A DNA stretch of 64,000 nucleotides from DATKZM01 sp035527975 (GCA_035527975.1 DATKZM010000071.1:1-64000); one strand, 5' to 3'; positions 46,083-56,913 are shown, numbered from the stretch's first letter. Notes: generated by a model from the letters alone, not told the origin. Numbers and translations: made by a program.

Positions 46083-47351
46083 CTAGGCCGTGCTGCGTCG
46101 CCGCGTGATCACCGGCGCCAGGACCAGCGTGAAGATGAAGAGTAGAATGGTGCTGGCGCCAAGCGACCAATGGACCCCCACCAGGCTGCCGCCGAGGCCA
46201 ACCGTGATGCCGCTGAACGACATCAATCCCAGCGCTGCGGTGCTGTAGAGCCCGATGACCCGGCCCCGGATCTCGGGAGGCGCGTGGATCTGCACCAGCG
46301 ATTGGGCCATTGCGCCATAGGCCAGGAACAAGAAACCGGCGGCAAACAGCAGGATCAGCGCCACGATCAAATTCTCCGCCACCGCGAAACCGCCCAATGC
46401 CACGCACCACAGCATCACCAGGATGAACACCGTGCGCGGCCGCGGCGGCAGCAGCGCGCGCCATTCCAGGATGATCCCGCCAACCAGGGCTCCGGCGGCA
46501 TTGGCGCCGAGCAACAGGCTATAGCCGCCGCTGGAATCCGCATGCCCCAAAGCGGCGGCAAACGCCGGCATCTGCGCCTGATAGGCATGGCCGACGAAAA
46601 AAGAGGCGGCACCGGCGACCGCGATCATCGACACCAGAATCGGAATTCCCGAAACCACCCGGATGGTGTTCCAGATATCGGCAAAGCCGCGCATGGCGAC
46701 CGCCGGAGCTTGCGGCCCGGTGCGAAATTTCGGTCCGTATGGCGCCGTCCACAGCCACAGCAGCGCCGGTATGTAGAGCAGCGCGTTGACCATCAATCCC
46801 AGCCACGGGCTGAGGACGAACAGCATGATCCCGCCGACCAGCGGGCCGAGCAACAGCCCCAGCATGCGCGACGTCGCCAAGAGGCGGATCGCGCTGGGCA
46901 GTTGGGCCGGCTTGAAGATGTCGTGCAGCAAGACCTGCATTGCCGGCGACCAGAAGACCCCCGCTAGGCCGTGGATCACCAACAATACCGCCGCATGCCA
47001 TTCCGCCAGCTCGTCGACGAGAATCAGCACTCCCCACCCGAGCGAGGCAACGACGAACAGCACCATGCCGATCTGGACAATACGGCGGGGGTCGAACCGA
47101 TCGGCCAACGCGCCGATATGCACCGAGAATAACAGGAATGGGACCCAGTGGGAGATCACCGCGAACCCAGCCAGAGCCGGGCTGTCGTAACGCTTGAATA
47201 TCACCCAATAGCTGATGACGTGCTCGATGCTGTCGGCCATCATCACCATCGCCATCAGCAAAAGGAACACGCGCGCACCCGGCACCCGCAGCGCGGCGAA
47301 CGATACTTTTCGTTCGGCCGGCTCGTTTGGCGCAGTGGCAAGATCGGTCAT
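46083..47351 (-). CDS. MFS transporter (EntS/MFS_3-like exporter)
   Basis: A 422-residue 12-helix permease. It starts MTDLATAPNEPAERKVSFAAL, has the motif-A-like GALADRFDPRRIVQIGM near 80 and a central loop at about 190-215. The N-terminal half resembles enterobactin-exporter-type MFS proteins. The C-terminus is TRRRSTA. The ATG at 47351 follows the longest plausible ribosome site; the upstream frame runs into intergenic sequence. Substrate unknown. Confidence 0.8.
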   Translation of the reverse strand: MTDLATAPNEPAERKVSFAALRVPGARVFLLLMAMVMMADSIEHVISYWVIFKRYDSPALAGFAVISHWVPFLLFSVHIGALADRFDPRRIVQIGMVLFVVASLGWGVLILVDELAEWHAAVLLVIHGLAGVFWSPAMQVLLHDIFKPAQLPSAIRLLATSRMLGLLLGPLVGGIMLFVLSPWLGLMVNALLYIPALLWLWTAPYGPKFRTGPQAPAVAMRGFADIWNTIRVVSGIPILVSMIAVAGAASFFVGHAYQAQMPAFAAALGHADSSGGYSLLLGANAAGALVGGIILEWRALLPPRPRTVFILVMLWCVALGGFAVAENLIVALILLFAAGFLFLAYGAMAQSLVQIHAPPEIRGRVIGLYSTAALGLMSFSGITVGLGGSLVGVHWSLGASTILLFIFTLVLAPVITRRRSTA

Positions 47352-47820
47352 GTAAGTCGCACCTGCTTGGCGGATTTGGTTGCGAGGGTGGCGATCGCTG
47401 GCGGGCCGGAATGCAGCCGGCCGGCCAGCGCAGTTGTCAACACATGGCGGGGACCGGGCGATTGCCGACATCCTCCCATGTTGTGCGGGCAAAATGGAAC
47501 GCGCTCGCAAAATACATCCAACCCCTCAACCAGAATTCGGACCGCATCGCACCAGACGCAATAGCTGCGGCCTGGGCCATGACAAATTCAATGTGACGCG
47601 TGAATCGTGCTCTGGATATCTGAGTTAGATCAAGAGTCACGTCTCAGATCGCGGCGACCTGGGACGATCTTGATCCAGAAACACACGGCACGAAAGTCCG
47701 CCGGCCTGCCAAGTTGACATTCGCGGCATTCGCGCGATGCTTGGCCCCTGAGCGGCCATTCCAAGAAGCGCCTGGTCAACCAATACTCATACCAACGATT
47801 TCCAAAGGGGGGATGCGAAC
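47352..47820. other. Intergenic region between divergent MFS and malate synthase genes
   Basis: About 470 bases with no convincing gene or repeat. The final 12 bases before aceB contain GGGGGGATGCGAAC, the ribosome site. The two divergent promoters must be here, but no consensus was certain enough to mark. Confidence 0.5.
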
Positions 47821-49437
<1,617 letters not shown>

Positions 49438-49457
49438 GGGGGCCGGTTAGCCCTACC

Positions 49458-50159
49458 CTACCGCGCCCCAAACAACCTTTTGCGGCACTGGCTGATGTGG
49501 TTGCGCATGTTGTTGCGCGCGGCCTCGGCGTTGCCGTCCAGGATCGCGCTCACCACCTGCTCGTGTTCCTTCAGCGCAAAGGCAGCGTGCTTGCGGCGCG
49601 AGGCGGCGGGCAGGGTCTTGGAGATGTTGAGGCCAAACAAGATATGCGGGCGGATCGAGACCATGATCGATTCCAGGAACTGGTTGCGCGCCACGCTAGC
49701 GAGGCGGACATGGAAATCGGCGTCCTCGGTGGTCTGACCGGTGCCGTTGACCGTGATCTGCCGCAGGGCGGCGAGGTGATTGGCGAAGAAGCGGGCGTCC
49801 GCCTCGGTGCGCCGCTGGGCCGCCAGATAGGCGATCTCGCCCTCCATGGCGATCCGGCATTCGTAGCATTTCTGAAGATCGGCCAGGCTCTCCACCGCCG
49901 CGAAGGGCGAGCTCTCGCGCTCGCGCATCTGGCACACCACGGTACCCGAGCCCTGACGAGAGGCGACGAAGCCCTCGCTCTTGAGGCGCCCCAGCGCGCT
50001 CCGCACGGTCGAGCGCGACATGCCGTAGTCGCGGGCAATCCGCTCCTCCGGCGGCAGCCGCGAATCGGCGGGGAAATCCCCGCTCAAGATGCCGTTCAGA
50101 AGATCGGTGTAGAGACGGTGGCTGAGCCGGCTCCTGCCGACGAGCACATTCTCGTTCAT
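49458..50159 (-). CDS. GntR/FadR-family (FCD) transcriptional regulator
   Basis: A 233-residue repressor. The winged helix (LLNGILSGDFPADSRLPPEERIARDYGMSRSTVRSALGRL, in outline) occupies about 20-70. An FCD domain follows, with likely metal ligands in DADFHVRLA, KEHEQVVSAI and NNMRNHISQCRK. RBS GGGGAGGG precedes the ATG at 50159. It is convergent with aceB and divergent from the TRAP operon, so it probably controls the latter in response to the transported acid (inference). Confidence 0.87.
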   Translation of the reverse strand: MNENVLVGRSRLSHRLYTDLLNGILSGDFPADSRLPPEERIARDYGMSRSTVRSALGRLKSEGFVASRQGSGTVVCQMRERESSPFAAVESLADLQKCYECRIAMEGEIAYLAAQRRTEADARFFANHLAALRQITVNGTGQTTEDADFHVRLASVARNQFLESIMVSIRPHILFGLNISKTLPAASRRKHAAFALKEHEQVVSAILDGNAEAARNNMRNHISQCRKRLFGAR

Positions 50160-50259
50160 GGGACCCTCCCCGGATCGGCGGCCCTTCGACGGCCGCCGCC
50201 CAGCGGCCGAGCGGGCCCTTCGCGACCGCATCACCTCCGGGCACCCGACCCCGGAGCAT

Positions 50260-50292
50260 CCAAACTAGGCCAAGCCCCAAACTAGGCCAAGC
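50260..50292. repeat. Two tandem copies of a 16-17 bp unit
   Basis: CCAAACTAGGCCAAGC occurs at 50260-50275 and again at 50277-50292, separated by one base. The unit contains the near-palindrome GGCC. It lies about 100 bases upstream of the GntR regulator start and could be a repeated binding site. Confidence 0.55.
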
Positions 50293-50315
50293 TTTGGAAA
50301 ATATGTAGACCAATT

Positions 50316-50329
50316 TTTGTTCGAACAAA
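50316..50329. promoter_or_regulatory. 14-bp palindrome, candidate GntR/FCD operator
   Basis: TTTGTTCGAACAAA is perfectly palindromic and sits in the divergent gap between the FCD regulator (157 bases to its start) and the TRAP operon. FCD regulators usually bind such short AT-flanked palindromes. The pairing with this regulator is inferred. Confidence 0.5.
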
Positions 50330-50743
50330 CAACTTCGCGCCAAATTGCAAAGTCGCTAAGCTTACCTGCGATCGGCGCAACGTTGAATGTGGGTTCAATT
50401 TCCCGCGACCAATGGGCTCCGGTCCGCGCGTCTGACGCGGGATATGAGCTGCGGCTATGATCGACTTCACCTGCACATTCGCGACGATCCGCACCATTTT
50501 CGGAGCGGAAGGACAAGGAGCCGAAGCCGGTAAGCGGCCAGGCCGGCTGGCAAAATTGGTCAATCTGGAGCCGCGTCGAAACTTGGCAATATCCGGCAAC
50601 AGGAATATGGTCAAAGCGATCAATTCGGACCGGCTGCAGGCCTTGAATTCGGGTTCACGGCAGCGGCTGAAAGATAGGTTCGGATACGAGCCAAATGTGG
50701 CCGGATCCAACGACAAATCACGTATCTCAACTGGGAGGACACT

Positions 50744-51901
50744 ATGGCGAAATACTTGAAACGGAAGAAAGCAGCCCCCAAGGAAGCTGGCAGCGCCCCG
50801 CGTCGCCGCTTCATGAAGGGCGCGGTTGCCGCGGCAGCGGGCACGGCGGCATTGGCGATGCCGCAGGTATCGCGCGCTGCGACAACCACACTGAAAGTGC
50901 AGAGTTCCTGGGGCGCGAAGGCGATCTTCCAGGACATGGCACGCGAGTATGGCGAACGCGTCGAGAAGATGGCTGGCGGCCGCCTCAAGGTCGAGGTGCT
51001 GCCCGCCGGTTCCGTTGTCAAGGCGTTCCAGGTGCAGGACGCCTGCAACAAGGGCGTGCTCGACGGCGCGCACACCGTGACCGCCTATTGGTACGGCAAG
51101 GACAAGGCCGCCTCGCTGTTCGGCACCGGCCCGGTCTTCGGCGCCAATGCCTCGCAGATCCTCGCCTGGATCCATCGCGGCGGCGGCAAGGAGCTCTATC
51201 GCGAGCTGGTTCAGGACAAGCTGAAGCTCAATCTCGTCGGCTTCTTCGCGATGCCGATGCCGACCCAGCCGCTCGGCTGGTTCAAGAAGGAGATCAAGAG
51301 CGCTCGCCAGATGCGCGGCCTGAAATACCGCACGGTTGGCCTCGCCACCGACATCATGCAGGGCATGGGGCTGAAGGTGACCCAACTGCCCGGCGGCGAG
51401 ATCGTGCCGGCGCTGCAGCGCGGCGTCATCGATGCGTTCGAATTCAACAACCCGACCTCCGACCGCCAATTCGGCGCGCAGGATGTCTCGAAGGTCTACA
51501 TGATGGGCAGCTATCACCAGGCCGCCGAGTTCTTCGAGATCATCTTCAACAAGTCGAAGTTCGACAGCCTGCCCAAGGAGCACCAGGCGATCCTCGAATA
51601 TGGCGCCGAGGCCACCAACACGGCCAATTACGCCATGGCGATGGACCGGTACTCCAATGACCTCCAGACCCTGATCAACAAGGACGGGGTCAAGGTCTAC
51701 CGCACGCCGCAGTCGGTGATGGACGCCCAGCTCAAGTCCTGGGACAAGACGCTGGCGAGGCTGACCAAGGATCCGTTCTTCGCCAAGGTGGTGAAGAGCC
51801 AGAAGGAATGGTCCGCGCGGGTCGCCTTCTACGATCTGATGAATGCGGCCGACTACAAGCTTGCCTTCAAGCACTACTTCCCGGGCAAGATCACGTTCTA
51901 A
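50744..51901 (+). CDS. dctP: TRAP transporter substrate-binding protein, Tat-exported
   Basis: A 385-residue periplasmic receptor. The N-terminus carries a twin-arginine signal (PRRRFMKGAVAAAAG, about 19-33) with cleavage near VSRA, residue 45. The mature protein starts ATTTLKVQSSWGAKAIFQ; conserved segments include GVLDGAHTVTAYWYGKDKAA and GLKYRTVGLATDIMQGMG, with the ligand-clamping arginine in LKYRTVG. It resembles TakP-like 2-oxo-acid receptors. RBS GGGAGGACACT. First gene of the TRAP operon. Confidence 0.9.
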   Translation: MAKYLKRKKAAPKEAGSAPRRRFMKGAVAAAAGTAALAMPQVSRAATTTLKVQSSWGAKAIFQDMAREYGERVEKMAGGRLKVEVLPAGSVVKAFQVQDACNKGVLDGAHTVTAYWYGKDKAASLFGTGPVFGANASQILAWIHRGGGKELYRELVQDKLKLNLVGFFAMPMPTQPLGWFKKEIKSARQMRGLKYRTVGLATDIMQGMGLKVTQLPGGEIVPALQRGVIDAFEFNNPTSDRQFGAQDVSKVYMMGSYHQAAEFFEIIFNKSKFDSLPKEHQAILEYGAEATNTANYAMAMDRYSNDLQTLINKDGVKVYRTPQSVMDAQLKSWDKTLARLTKDPFFAKVVKSQKEWSARVAFYDLMNAADYKLAFKHYFPGKITF

Positions 51902-51925
51902 TCCGGGGTACCGCGACTAGGGGGC

Positions 51926-51959
51926 GCGGCGGGCGGCGCGATTTTTCGCCGCCCGCCGC
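51926..51959. terminator. 13-bp perfect hairpin between dctP and dctQ
   Basis: GCGGCGGGCGGCG pairs with CGCCGCCCGCCGC around the loop CGATTTTT, 25 bases after dctP. No U-run follows, so it may be an mRNA-stabilising or partial attenuating structure that keeps the receptor more abundant than the permeases. That pattern is known for binding-protein operons. Confidence 0.6.
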
Positions 51960-51994
51960 CTTCCTGCGGGCGGGCGCAGGACGGCGCACAATCG

Positions 51995-52636
51995 ATGATT
52001 GGCTTTATTAATCTGATTGACCGTATGTCGGCCTGGGTCGGCAAGGCGTTCGCCTGGTGCATCGTCATCATGACCGTCGGCGTCGGCTATGAGGTCATCG
52101 TGCGCTACTTGCTGCGCGATCCGACATCGTGGTCGTTCGACATGACCTACATGATGTATGGCGCGCTGTTCATGATGGCGGGGGCCTACACCCTGTCGCG
52201 CAACGGCCATGTGCGCGGCGACGTGATCTATCGGTTGTGGCCACCGCGCATTCAGGCGCTGGTCGAGTTCATTCTTTATATCGTTTTCTTCTTCCCCGGC
52301 ATTCTGGCGCTGATCTTTGCCGGCTGGGACTACGCCATGGAATCGTGGAGCTACAACAACGGCCGTGGCGAAGTCAGCGTGATGAGCCCGGCGGGCGTGC
52401 CGATCTCGCAGCTCAAGACCGTGCTTCCGGCCGCGGGCGTGCTTCTCTTCATCCAGGGTATCGGTCAGGTCTGTCGCTGCATCGTCTGCATGCGCACCGG
52501 CGAATGGCCGCAGCAGGTCGAGGACGTTGAGGAGTTGGAGACTATGCTGCTCCACGCAGCAGTAGACGAGGCACAGGCCAAGGCGGCGCTTGGGCTTGAC
52601 AGTGGGCTCAATGGCGAGGGCGGGGCGAAGACATGA
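51995..52636 (+). CDS. dctQ: TRAP transporter small permease
   Basis: A 213-residue protein with four transmembrane helices. FINLIDRMSAWVGKAFAWCIVIMTVGVGYEVIVRYLLRDPTSWSFD (in outline) is the DctQ N-terminus, and YTLSRNGHVRGDVIYRLWPPR is the family loop. The stop overlaps the dctM start by 4 bases. It supports assembly of the sodium-coupled transporter with DctM. Confidence 0.9.
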   Translation: MIGFINLIDRMSAWVGKAFAWCIVIMTVGVGYEVIVRYLLRDPTSWSFDMTYMMYGALFMMAGAYTLSRNGHVRGDVIYRLWPPRIQALVEFILYIVFFFPGILALIFAGWDYAMESWSYNNGRGEVSVMSPAGVPISQLKTVLPAAGVLLFIQGIGQVCRCIVCMRTGEWPQQVEDVEELETMLLHAAVDEAQAKAALGLDSGLNGEGGAKT

Positions 52637-54486
52637 GCGATCCCCAAGTCGCCGTTTTCATGCTCGGCATCTTTATCTTCACGATCCTGCTGGGCTTCCC
52701 GATTGCCTTTACCCTGGTCGCCATGGGTGTCGGTTTCGGTTTTTACGCCTACTACGACCCCACGGTCACGACGTCGCTGTTCGACAATCGAATATTCGAT
52801 CTGCTGGTCAACCAGACCTATTCGGTGATGTCGAGCGACGTGCTGACAGCGGTGCCGCTGTTCCTGTTCATGGGCTACATCGTTGAACGGGCCAATATCG
52901 TCGACCGCCTGTTCTTCTCCATGCAGATCGCCGCCCGCCGCCTGCCCGGATCGATGGCGATCGCGGCGCTCGCCACCTGCGCGCTCTTCGCCACGGCAAC
53001 GGGGATCATCGGCGCGGTGGTGACGCTGATGGGCCTGCTTGCGCTGCCGGCCATGCTGAAGGCGAAATACGATCCCAGCTTCGCGGCAGGCGTGATCTGC
53101 GCCGGCGGCTGCCTCGGCATCCTGATCCCGCCCTCGATCATGCTGATCGTCTACTCGGCGACCTCGAACGTCTCGGTGGTCAAGCTATATGCCGGCGCCA
53201 TCGTCCCAGGCTTCATGCTGGCGGCCATGTACATGATCTATGTGATCGGCCGCGCCTGGCTCAACCCCAAGCTGGCGCCCAAGCCGCCGGAGGACGAGAC
53301 CACGGATCTGACGCGCCTGCAGATCTTCAAGATGCTGTGCACCTCGTTCTTCCCGCTCGCCTTTTTGATCCTCTCGGTGCTGGGTGCGATCCTGTTCGGG
53401 CTGGCCACGCCGTCGGAAGCGGCGGCGGTGGGCGCGCTGGGCGGCTTGGTGCTCGCGGCCTCCTATCGTTTGGGCAGCATCTCCCAGGGCACAATCGCAC
53501 CGCCCTGGCGCGAGATGAAGCGTGGCCCTGCCGCCGAGGAGAGCCAGGTCGCAATCTGGCTGCGCTCGATCGGCTTCGGCGCCATCGTCGGCCTGCCGCT
53601 TTGCTTCTTCTATCTGTTTGTCCGAACCATGCTGCACAATGCCGGGATCTGGGACGAACCAGACGCGCCCATACCGATCCCGCCGCTGGGCATCACCGCG
53701 GTTTGCCTCCTGCTGGCCGTCGTTGTCCGCGTGCTGGGCGAGCGCACGCCGGTCATCGGCCGCTGGCTGCCCAAGCATGCCGTGGGACGGTTGGTTTTCG
53801 AATTCGCCGGTAAGGGCGTCGTGATCGGGATTTCCGTGGGCGCGGCCTACTACCTGCTTCTTGGCCTTACCGGCTGGCTGGTGGCAATCAACGACCGGCT
53901 CGAGGTCAATCCCTGGGGCGTCGATATCGGCCTGATCGCCGGTCTCCTGGGATATGTCGGCTGGCGGATGTCCGACTCCCAGCGCCTGCGCGAATCGGTC
54001 TACCTCACCGTACGCACCTCGGCGATGGTGTGCTGGCTCTTCGTCGGCTCCTGGACCTTCGCCTCGGTCTTTTCCTATCTGGGCGGCCACACCATCATCA
54101 GGGATGCCGTGCTGGCGCTCCAGCTCTCGCCCGTCATGTTCCTGATCATGGCGCAGCTCATCATTTTCCTGCTCGGCTGGCCGCTTGAGTGGAGCGAGAT
54201 CATCATCATTTTCGTGCCGATCTTCCTGCCGATGCTCGGCCACTTCCAGATCGACCCGCTGCTGTTCGGCATCCTGGTGGCGCTCAACCTGCAAACCTCG
54301 TTTCTGACACCGCCAATGGCCATGGCCGCCTACTATCTGAAAGGCGTGGCGCCGCCGCATGTCCATTTGATGCATATCTTCAAGGGCATCATGCCGTTCC
54401 TCGGCATCGTCATCCTGGCCATGATCATCATCTATATCGAGCCCGACATCGCGCTGGGCCTGCCGAACTACCTCTACAGCAAGTAG
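52633..54486 (+). CDS. dctM: TRAP transporter large permease with an internal insertion
   Basis: A 617-residue channel subunit, longer than the usual 430. The conserved N-terminal half ends with FGLATPSEAAAVGALGGLVLAA near 275. Residues about 285-450 form an extra block with a polar start, several helices and a final YVGWRMSDSQRLRE. The conserved C-terminal half resumes at SVYLTVRTSAMVCWLFVGS and ends with SEIIIIFVPIFLPMLGHF and NLQTSFLTPPMAMAAYYLKG. The insertion appears within a known long-form subgroup. ATGA overlap with dctQ. Confidence 0.9.
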   Translation: MSDPQVAVFMLGIFIFTILLGFPIAFTLVAMGVGFGFYAYYDPTVTTSLFDNRIFDLLVNQTYSVMSSDVLTAVPLFLFMGYIVERANIVDRLFFSMQIAARRLPGSMAIAALATCALFATATGIIGAVVTLMGLLALPAMLKAKYDPSFAAGVICAGGCLGILIPPSIMLIVYSATSNVSVVKLYAGAIVPGFMLAAMYMIYVIGRAWLNPKLAPKPPEDETTDLTRLQIFKMLCTSFFPLAFLILSVLGAILFGLATPSEAAAVGALGGLVLAASYRLGSISQGTIAPPWREMKRGPAAEESQVAIWLRSIGFGAIVGLPLCFFYLFVRTMLHNAGIWDEPDAPIPIPPLGITAVCLLLAVVVRVLGERTPVIGRWLPKHAVGRLVFEFAGKGVVIGISVGAAYYLLLGLTGWLVAINDRLEVNPWGVDIGLIAGLLGYVGWRMSDSQRLRESVYLTVRTSAMVCWLFVGSWTFASVFSYLGGHTIIRDAVLALQLSPVMFLIMAQLIIFLLGWPLEWSEIIIIFVPIFLPMLGHFQIDPLLFGILVALNLQTSFLTPPMAMAAYYLKGVAPPHVHLMHIFKGIMPFLGIVILAMIIIYIEPDIALGLPNYLYSK

Positions 54487-54496
54487 GCGGGAACGC

Positions 54497-55837
54497 ATGT
54501 CGCTGGCAGAGCTGAGCGCGGTCGAGGCGGCGGAGGGGATCTCTAGCGGGACGATCCGCTCGGTCGAGCTGGTCGAGGCCTGCCTGCAGACGGTCGCCGA
54601 GCGCGAGCCCACGGTCCATGCCTGGGCGCATATCGACGCCGACCACGCGCTTGCCCAGGCCAAAGCCGCGGACGAGGTGCGCGCGGCGGGCGAGCCCTGC
54701 GGGTTGCTGCACGGCGTTCCGGTGGGCCTCAAGGACATCTTCGACACCGCCGACATGCCGACCGAGTTCGGTACGCCCATATATGACGGCCGCATGCCCG
54801 AGCGCGACAGCGCCGCCGCCGAGCGGCTGCGCGAAGCGGGCGCGGTGATCCTGGGCAAGACGGTGACGGCCGAGCTTGCGACGTTCACGCCCGGGCCGAC
54901 CGCCAACCCCCATGACCCAAAGCGCACGCCGGGCGGGTCGTCCAGCGGCTCGGCCGCGGCGGTTGCCGCCAACATGGTGCCGCTGGCGCTGGGCAGTCAG
55001 ACGGTCGGCTCGACGATCCGGCCGGCCGCCTTTTGCGGCGTGTTTGGCTACAAGCCGAGCTACGGCCGGATCTCGCGGCGCGGCATGCTGCCGCTTTCCA
55101 ATACCTTCGATACGGTCGGCCTGTTCGCGCGCTCGCTGCCGGATATTGCGCTGCTCCTCGACGCCCTCGACCGCTATGACGGAGACGATCCGGCGATGCG
55201 CCTGCAGGCGCCGCTGCGCCTGTCGGACACGATGACCGAAGCGCCGCCGGTTCCGCCCACCCTCGCCTTCGTGAAGACGGCGGCATGGGAGAAGGCCGAT
55301 GCGGCGACCGTCGCCGGCTTCGAGGAACTGGTCGAGGCGCTGGGCGATAGCTGCGATACGGTCGAGTTGCCCGAACCATTCGCGGCGGTCGCCGATCTTC
55401 ACAATACGGTACTGACCGCCGAAATGGCCAAATCGGTCGGATCCCTGTGCGACGAGCCGGGCGAGCATCCAAGCGCCCGCTTCCGGCAGATGGTTGAGGA
55501 CGGGCGCAAAGTACGCGCGGCTGACTATCTGGCCGCGCTCGAGAACCGCGACGTGCTGAACGCGGGGCTGAACGAGGTCTTCGATCGCTACGATGCGATC
55601 ATCACCCCGGCGGCGCCCGGCGAGGCGCCGGAGGGGCTGGGGGCGACGGGCGATCCGGCCTTTTGCACCTTGTGGACGTTCTGCGGCGTGCCCGCGCTCA
55701 GCCTGCCACTTCTGGTCGGTGAGCACGGCCTGCCGGTGGGCGTGCAGATTGTCGGCCAGCGCGGCCACGATCGGCGCCTGATGCGCAACGCCGCCTGGCT
55801 GATGAGCCAATTGGCCGATGAGGGCGCCGCGCCATGA
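54497..55837 (+). CDS. Amidase-signature-family hydrolase
   Basis: A 446-residue amidase. The Ser-cisSer-Lys site is seen as Lys in VPVGLKDIFDTADMPTE near 75, the nucleophile region GGSSSGSAAAVAANMVPLALGSQTVGSTIRPA (outline, near 150-185) and the family end GLPVGVQIVGQRGHD. The gene starts 10 bases after dctM, so it is co-transcribed with the transporter and may act on the imported compound or its amide. The substrate is unknown; GatA is less likely because gatB/gatC are absent. Confidence 0.87.
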   Translation: MSLAELSAVEAAEGISSGTIRSVELVEACLQTVAEREPTVHAWAHIDADHALAQAKAADEVRAAGEPCGLLHGVPVGLKDIFDTADMPTEFGTPIYDGRMPERDSAAAERLREAGAVILGKTVTAELATFTPGPTANPHDPKRTPGGSSSGSAAAVAANMVPLALGSQTVGSTIRPAAFCGVFGYKPSYGRISRRGMLPLSNTFDTVGLFARSLPDIALLLDALDRYDGDDPAMRLQAPLRLSDTMTEAPPVPPTLAFVKTAAWEKADAATVAGFEELVEALGDSCDTVELPEPFAAVADLHNTVLTAEMAKSVGSLCDEPGEHPSARFRQMVEDGRKVRAADYLAALENRDVLNAGLNEVFDRYDAIITPAAPGEAPEGLGATGDPAFCTLWTFCGVPALSLPLLVGEHGLPVGVQIVGQRGHDRRLMRNAAWLMSQLADEGAAP

Positions 55838-55868
55838 GCGCTTGCAATCGCCCGCCAGGACGGGGAAC

Positions 55869-56069
55869 ATGGAACCCATGCTAGACAAGCTGCTTGCCGC
55901 GCTGTCGATGGTCGGTCTGATCGCCTTTCTGGGGATCATTATCTGGTTCGTCCGCGAGCCGGACCTTTTTCTGGTCATTGTGATCCCGGTCGGTATCGCG
56001 ATTTACTGTGTCTTTAACTCGTTCATCGACCGGTCCGACGGCAATAAAGGCAAGCCCGCCGACGGCTGA
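55869..56069 (+). CDS. Small two-helix membrane protein
   Basis: A 66-residue protein with two hydrophobic helices (SMVGLIAFLGIIIWFV and LFLVIVIPVGIAIYCVFNSF) joined by REPD, ending in a charged tail KGKPADG. The ATG at 55869 follows CGGGGAAC, a weak ribosome site. Unrecognised. Confidence 0.55.
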   Translation: MEPMLDKLLAALSMVGLIAFLGIIIWFVREPDLFLVIVIPVGIAIYCVFNSFIDRSDGNKGKPADG

Positions 56070-56157
56070 TCCGGCCGCCTTCCGCGGCGTCTAAGCGGCC
56101 GCAGGCCTGTATCTCAAAAATTGCCGGCAGTTCTGCCTCCTGTTTCGAGCGGCGATG

Positions 56158-56176
56158 ATGTAAAACCTCTTTACAT
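56158..56176. promoter_or_regulatory. 19-bp inverted repeat operator at the TetR gene
   Basis: ATGTAAA-N5-TTTACAT with spacer ACCTC. The right arm overlaps the first two bases of the TetR start codon (56175), so binding would block initiation directly. The same arms and spacing recur upstream of the DUF2852 gene at 56914. Confidence 0.75.
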
Positions 56177-56843
56177 GAGTTGGTCGAAGCACCATCGCGG
56201 CGAAAGCCGCAGCCGCCGCGGCTATCACCACGGCAATCTGCGCGAGGCGTTGATCGAGGCGGCGCTTGCTCTGATTGCCGACAAGGGCCCCGCCGGCTTT
56301 ACCTTCGCCGAGGCGGCACGGGCGGCGGGGGTGAGCCCGGCCGCGCCCTACCGGCATTTCGCCGACCGTGACGCGCTGATGGCCGACGTCGCCCGGCGCG
56401 GGTTCGAACGGCTGGAAGCGGCCCTGACCGCGGCCTGGGACGAGGGCCGGCCAAATCCAATGACAGCGTTTCATCATATCGGCCGCGCCTATCTGGCTTT
56501 TGCGCACGACCAGCCTGCCTATTATGCGGCAATGTTCGAAACCGGGTTGCCGCCCGACCATGACCCCCAACTCGCCCAAGCCGGCGACATGGCGTTTTCC
56601 GCCATGCGGACCGCATGCGAGGCGATCACGGCGGGCATGCCGGCGGCCCGGCGCCCACCGGCAATGATGATGAGCCTGCATATCTGGGCGCTCGCCCATG
56701 GCATAGCCTCGCTGTTTGCCCGCGGCGACGAAGCACGCCGGCCCCTGCCTATGCCGCCAGAGGACCTGCTGGAGGCCGGGGTGCTGATTTATCTGGAGGG
56801 GCTGGGATTACGCCACGACGGAGACGCTGCCGAAAATCGTTAA
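56175..56843 (+). CDS. TetR/AcrR-family repressor (TetR_C_33/WHG type)
   Basis: A 222-residue regulator. The helix-turn-helix is in YHHGNLREALIEAALALIADKG...FTFAEAARAAGVSPAAPYRHFADRDALMADV (given in pieces, about 17-70), and the C-terminal ligand domain resembles the WHG subfamily. It starts at the ATG inside the 19-bp inverted repeat. Both this gene and the downstream DUF2852 gene carry this repeat, so autoregulation and repression of the neighbour are likely. Confidence 0.87.
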   Translation: MSWSKHHRGESRSRRGYHHGNLREALIEAALALIADKGPAGFTFAEAARAAGVSPAAPYRHFADRDALMADVARRGFERLEAALTAAWDEGRPNPMTAFHHIGRAYLAFAHDQPAYYAAMFETGLPPDHDPQLAQAGDMAFSAMRTACEAITAGMPAARRPPAMMMSLHIWALAHGIASLFARGDEARRPLPMPPEDLLEAGVLIYLEGLGLRHDGDAAENR

Positions 56844-56879
56844 ATATTTAGAATTCGGCCAATCGGTTGGCAAAATCCC

Positions 56880-56910
56880 TTGACAGTACGGAGGTGCGGG
56901 GCCAGATATG
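56880..56910 (+). promoter_or_regulatory. Candidate sigma-70 promoter of the DUF2852 gene
   Basis: A perfect -35 TTGACA at 56880-56885, with a GATATG -10-like hexamer at 56905-56910 (19-base spacing, weak). The 19-bp inverted repeat begins 3 bases downstream, so a bound TetR would lie over the transcription start. Confidence 0.45.
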
Positions 56911-56913
56911 TGA

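Larger units (their letters stand above)
50160..50743. other. Regulatory gap between GntR regulator and TRAP operon
   Basis: About 580 bases without a convincing gene. It holds a tandem direct repeat at 50260-50292, a perfect 14-bp palindrome at 50316-50329, and the ribosome site GGGAGGACACT just before dctP. A 100-residue frame (50457-50759) overlaps dctP and lacks coding character. Confidence 0.6.

Noticed and set aside
50457..50759. 100-residue plus-strand frame before dctP
   Set aside because: Overlaps dctP in another frame, no ribosome site and no coding character; treated as regulatory gap.
54497..55837. GatA subunit of an amidotransferase
   Set aside because: The amidase signature fits both, but no gatB or gatC is adjacent and the gene is tied to a TRAP transporter operon.
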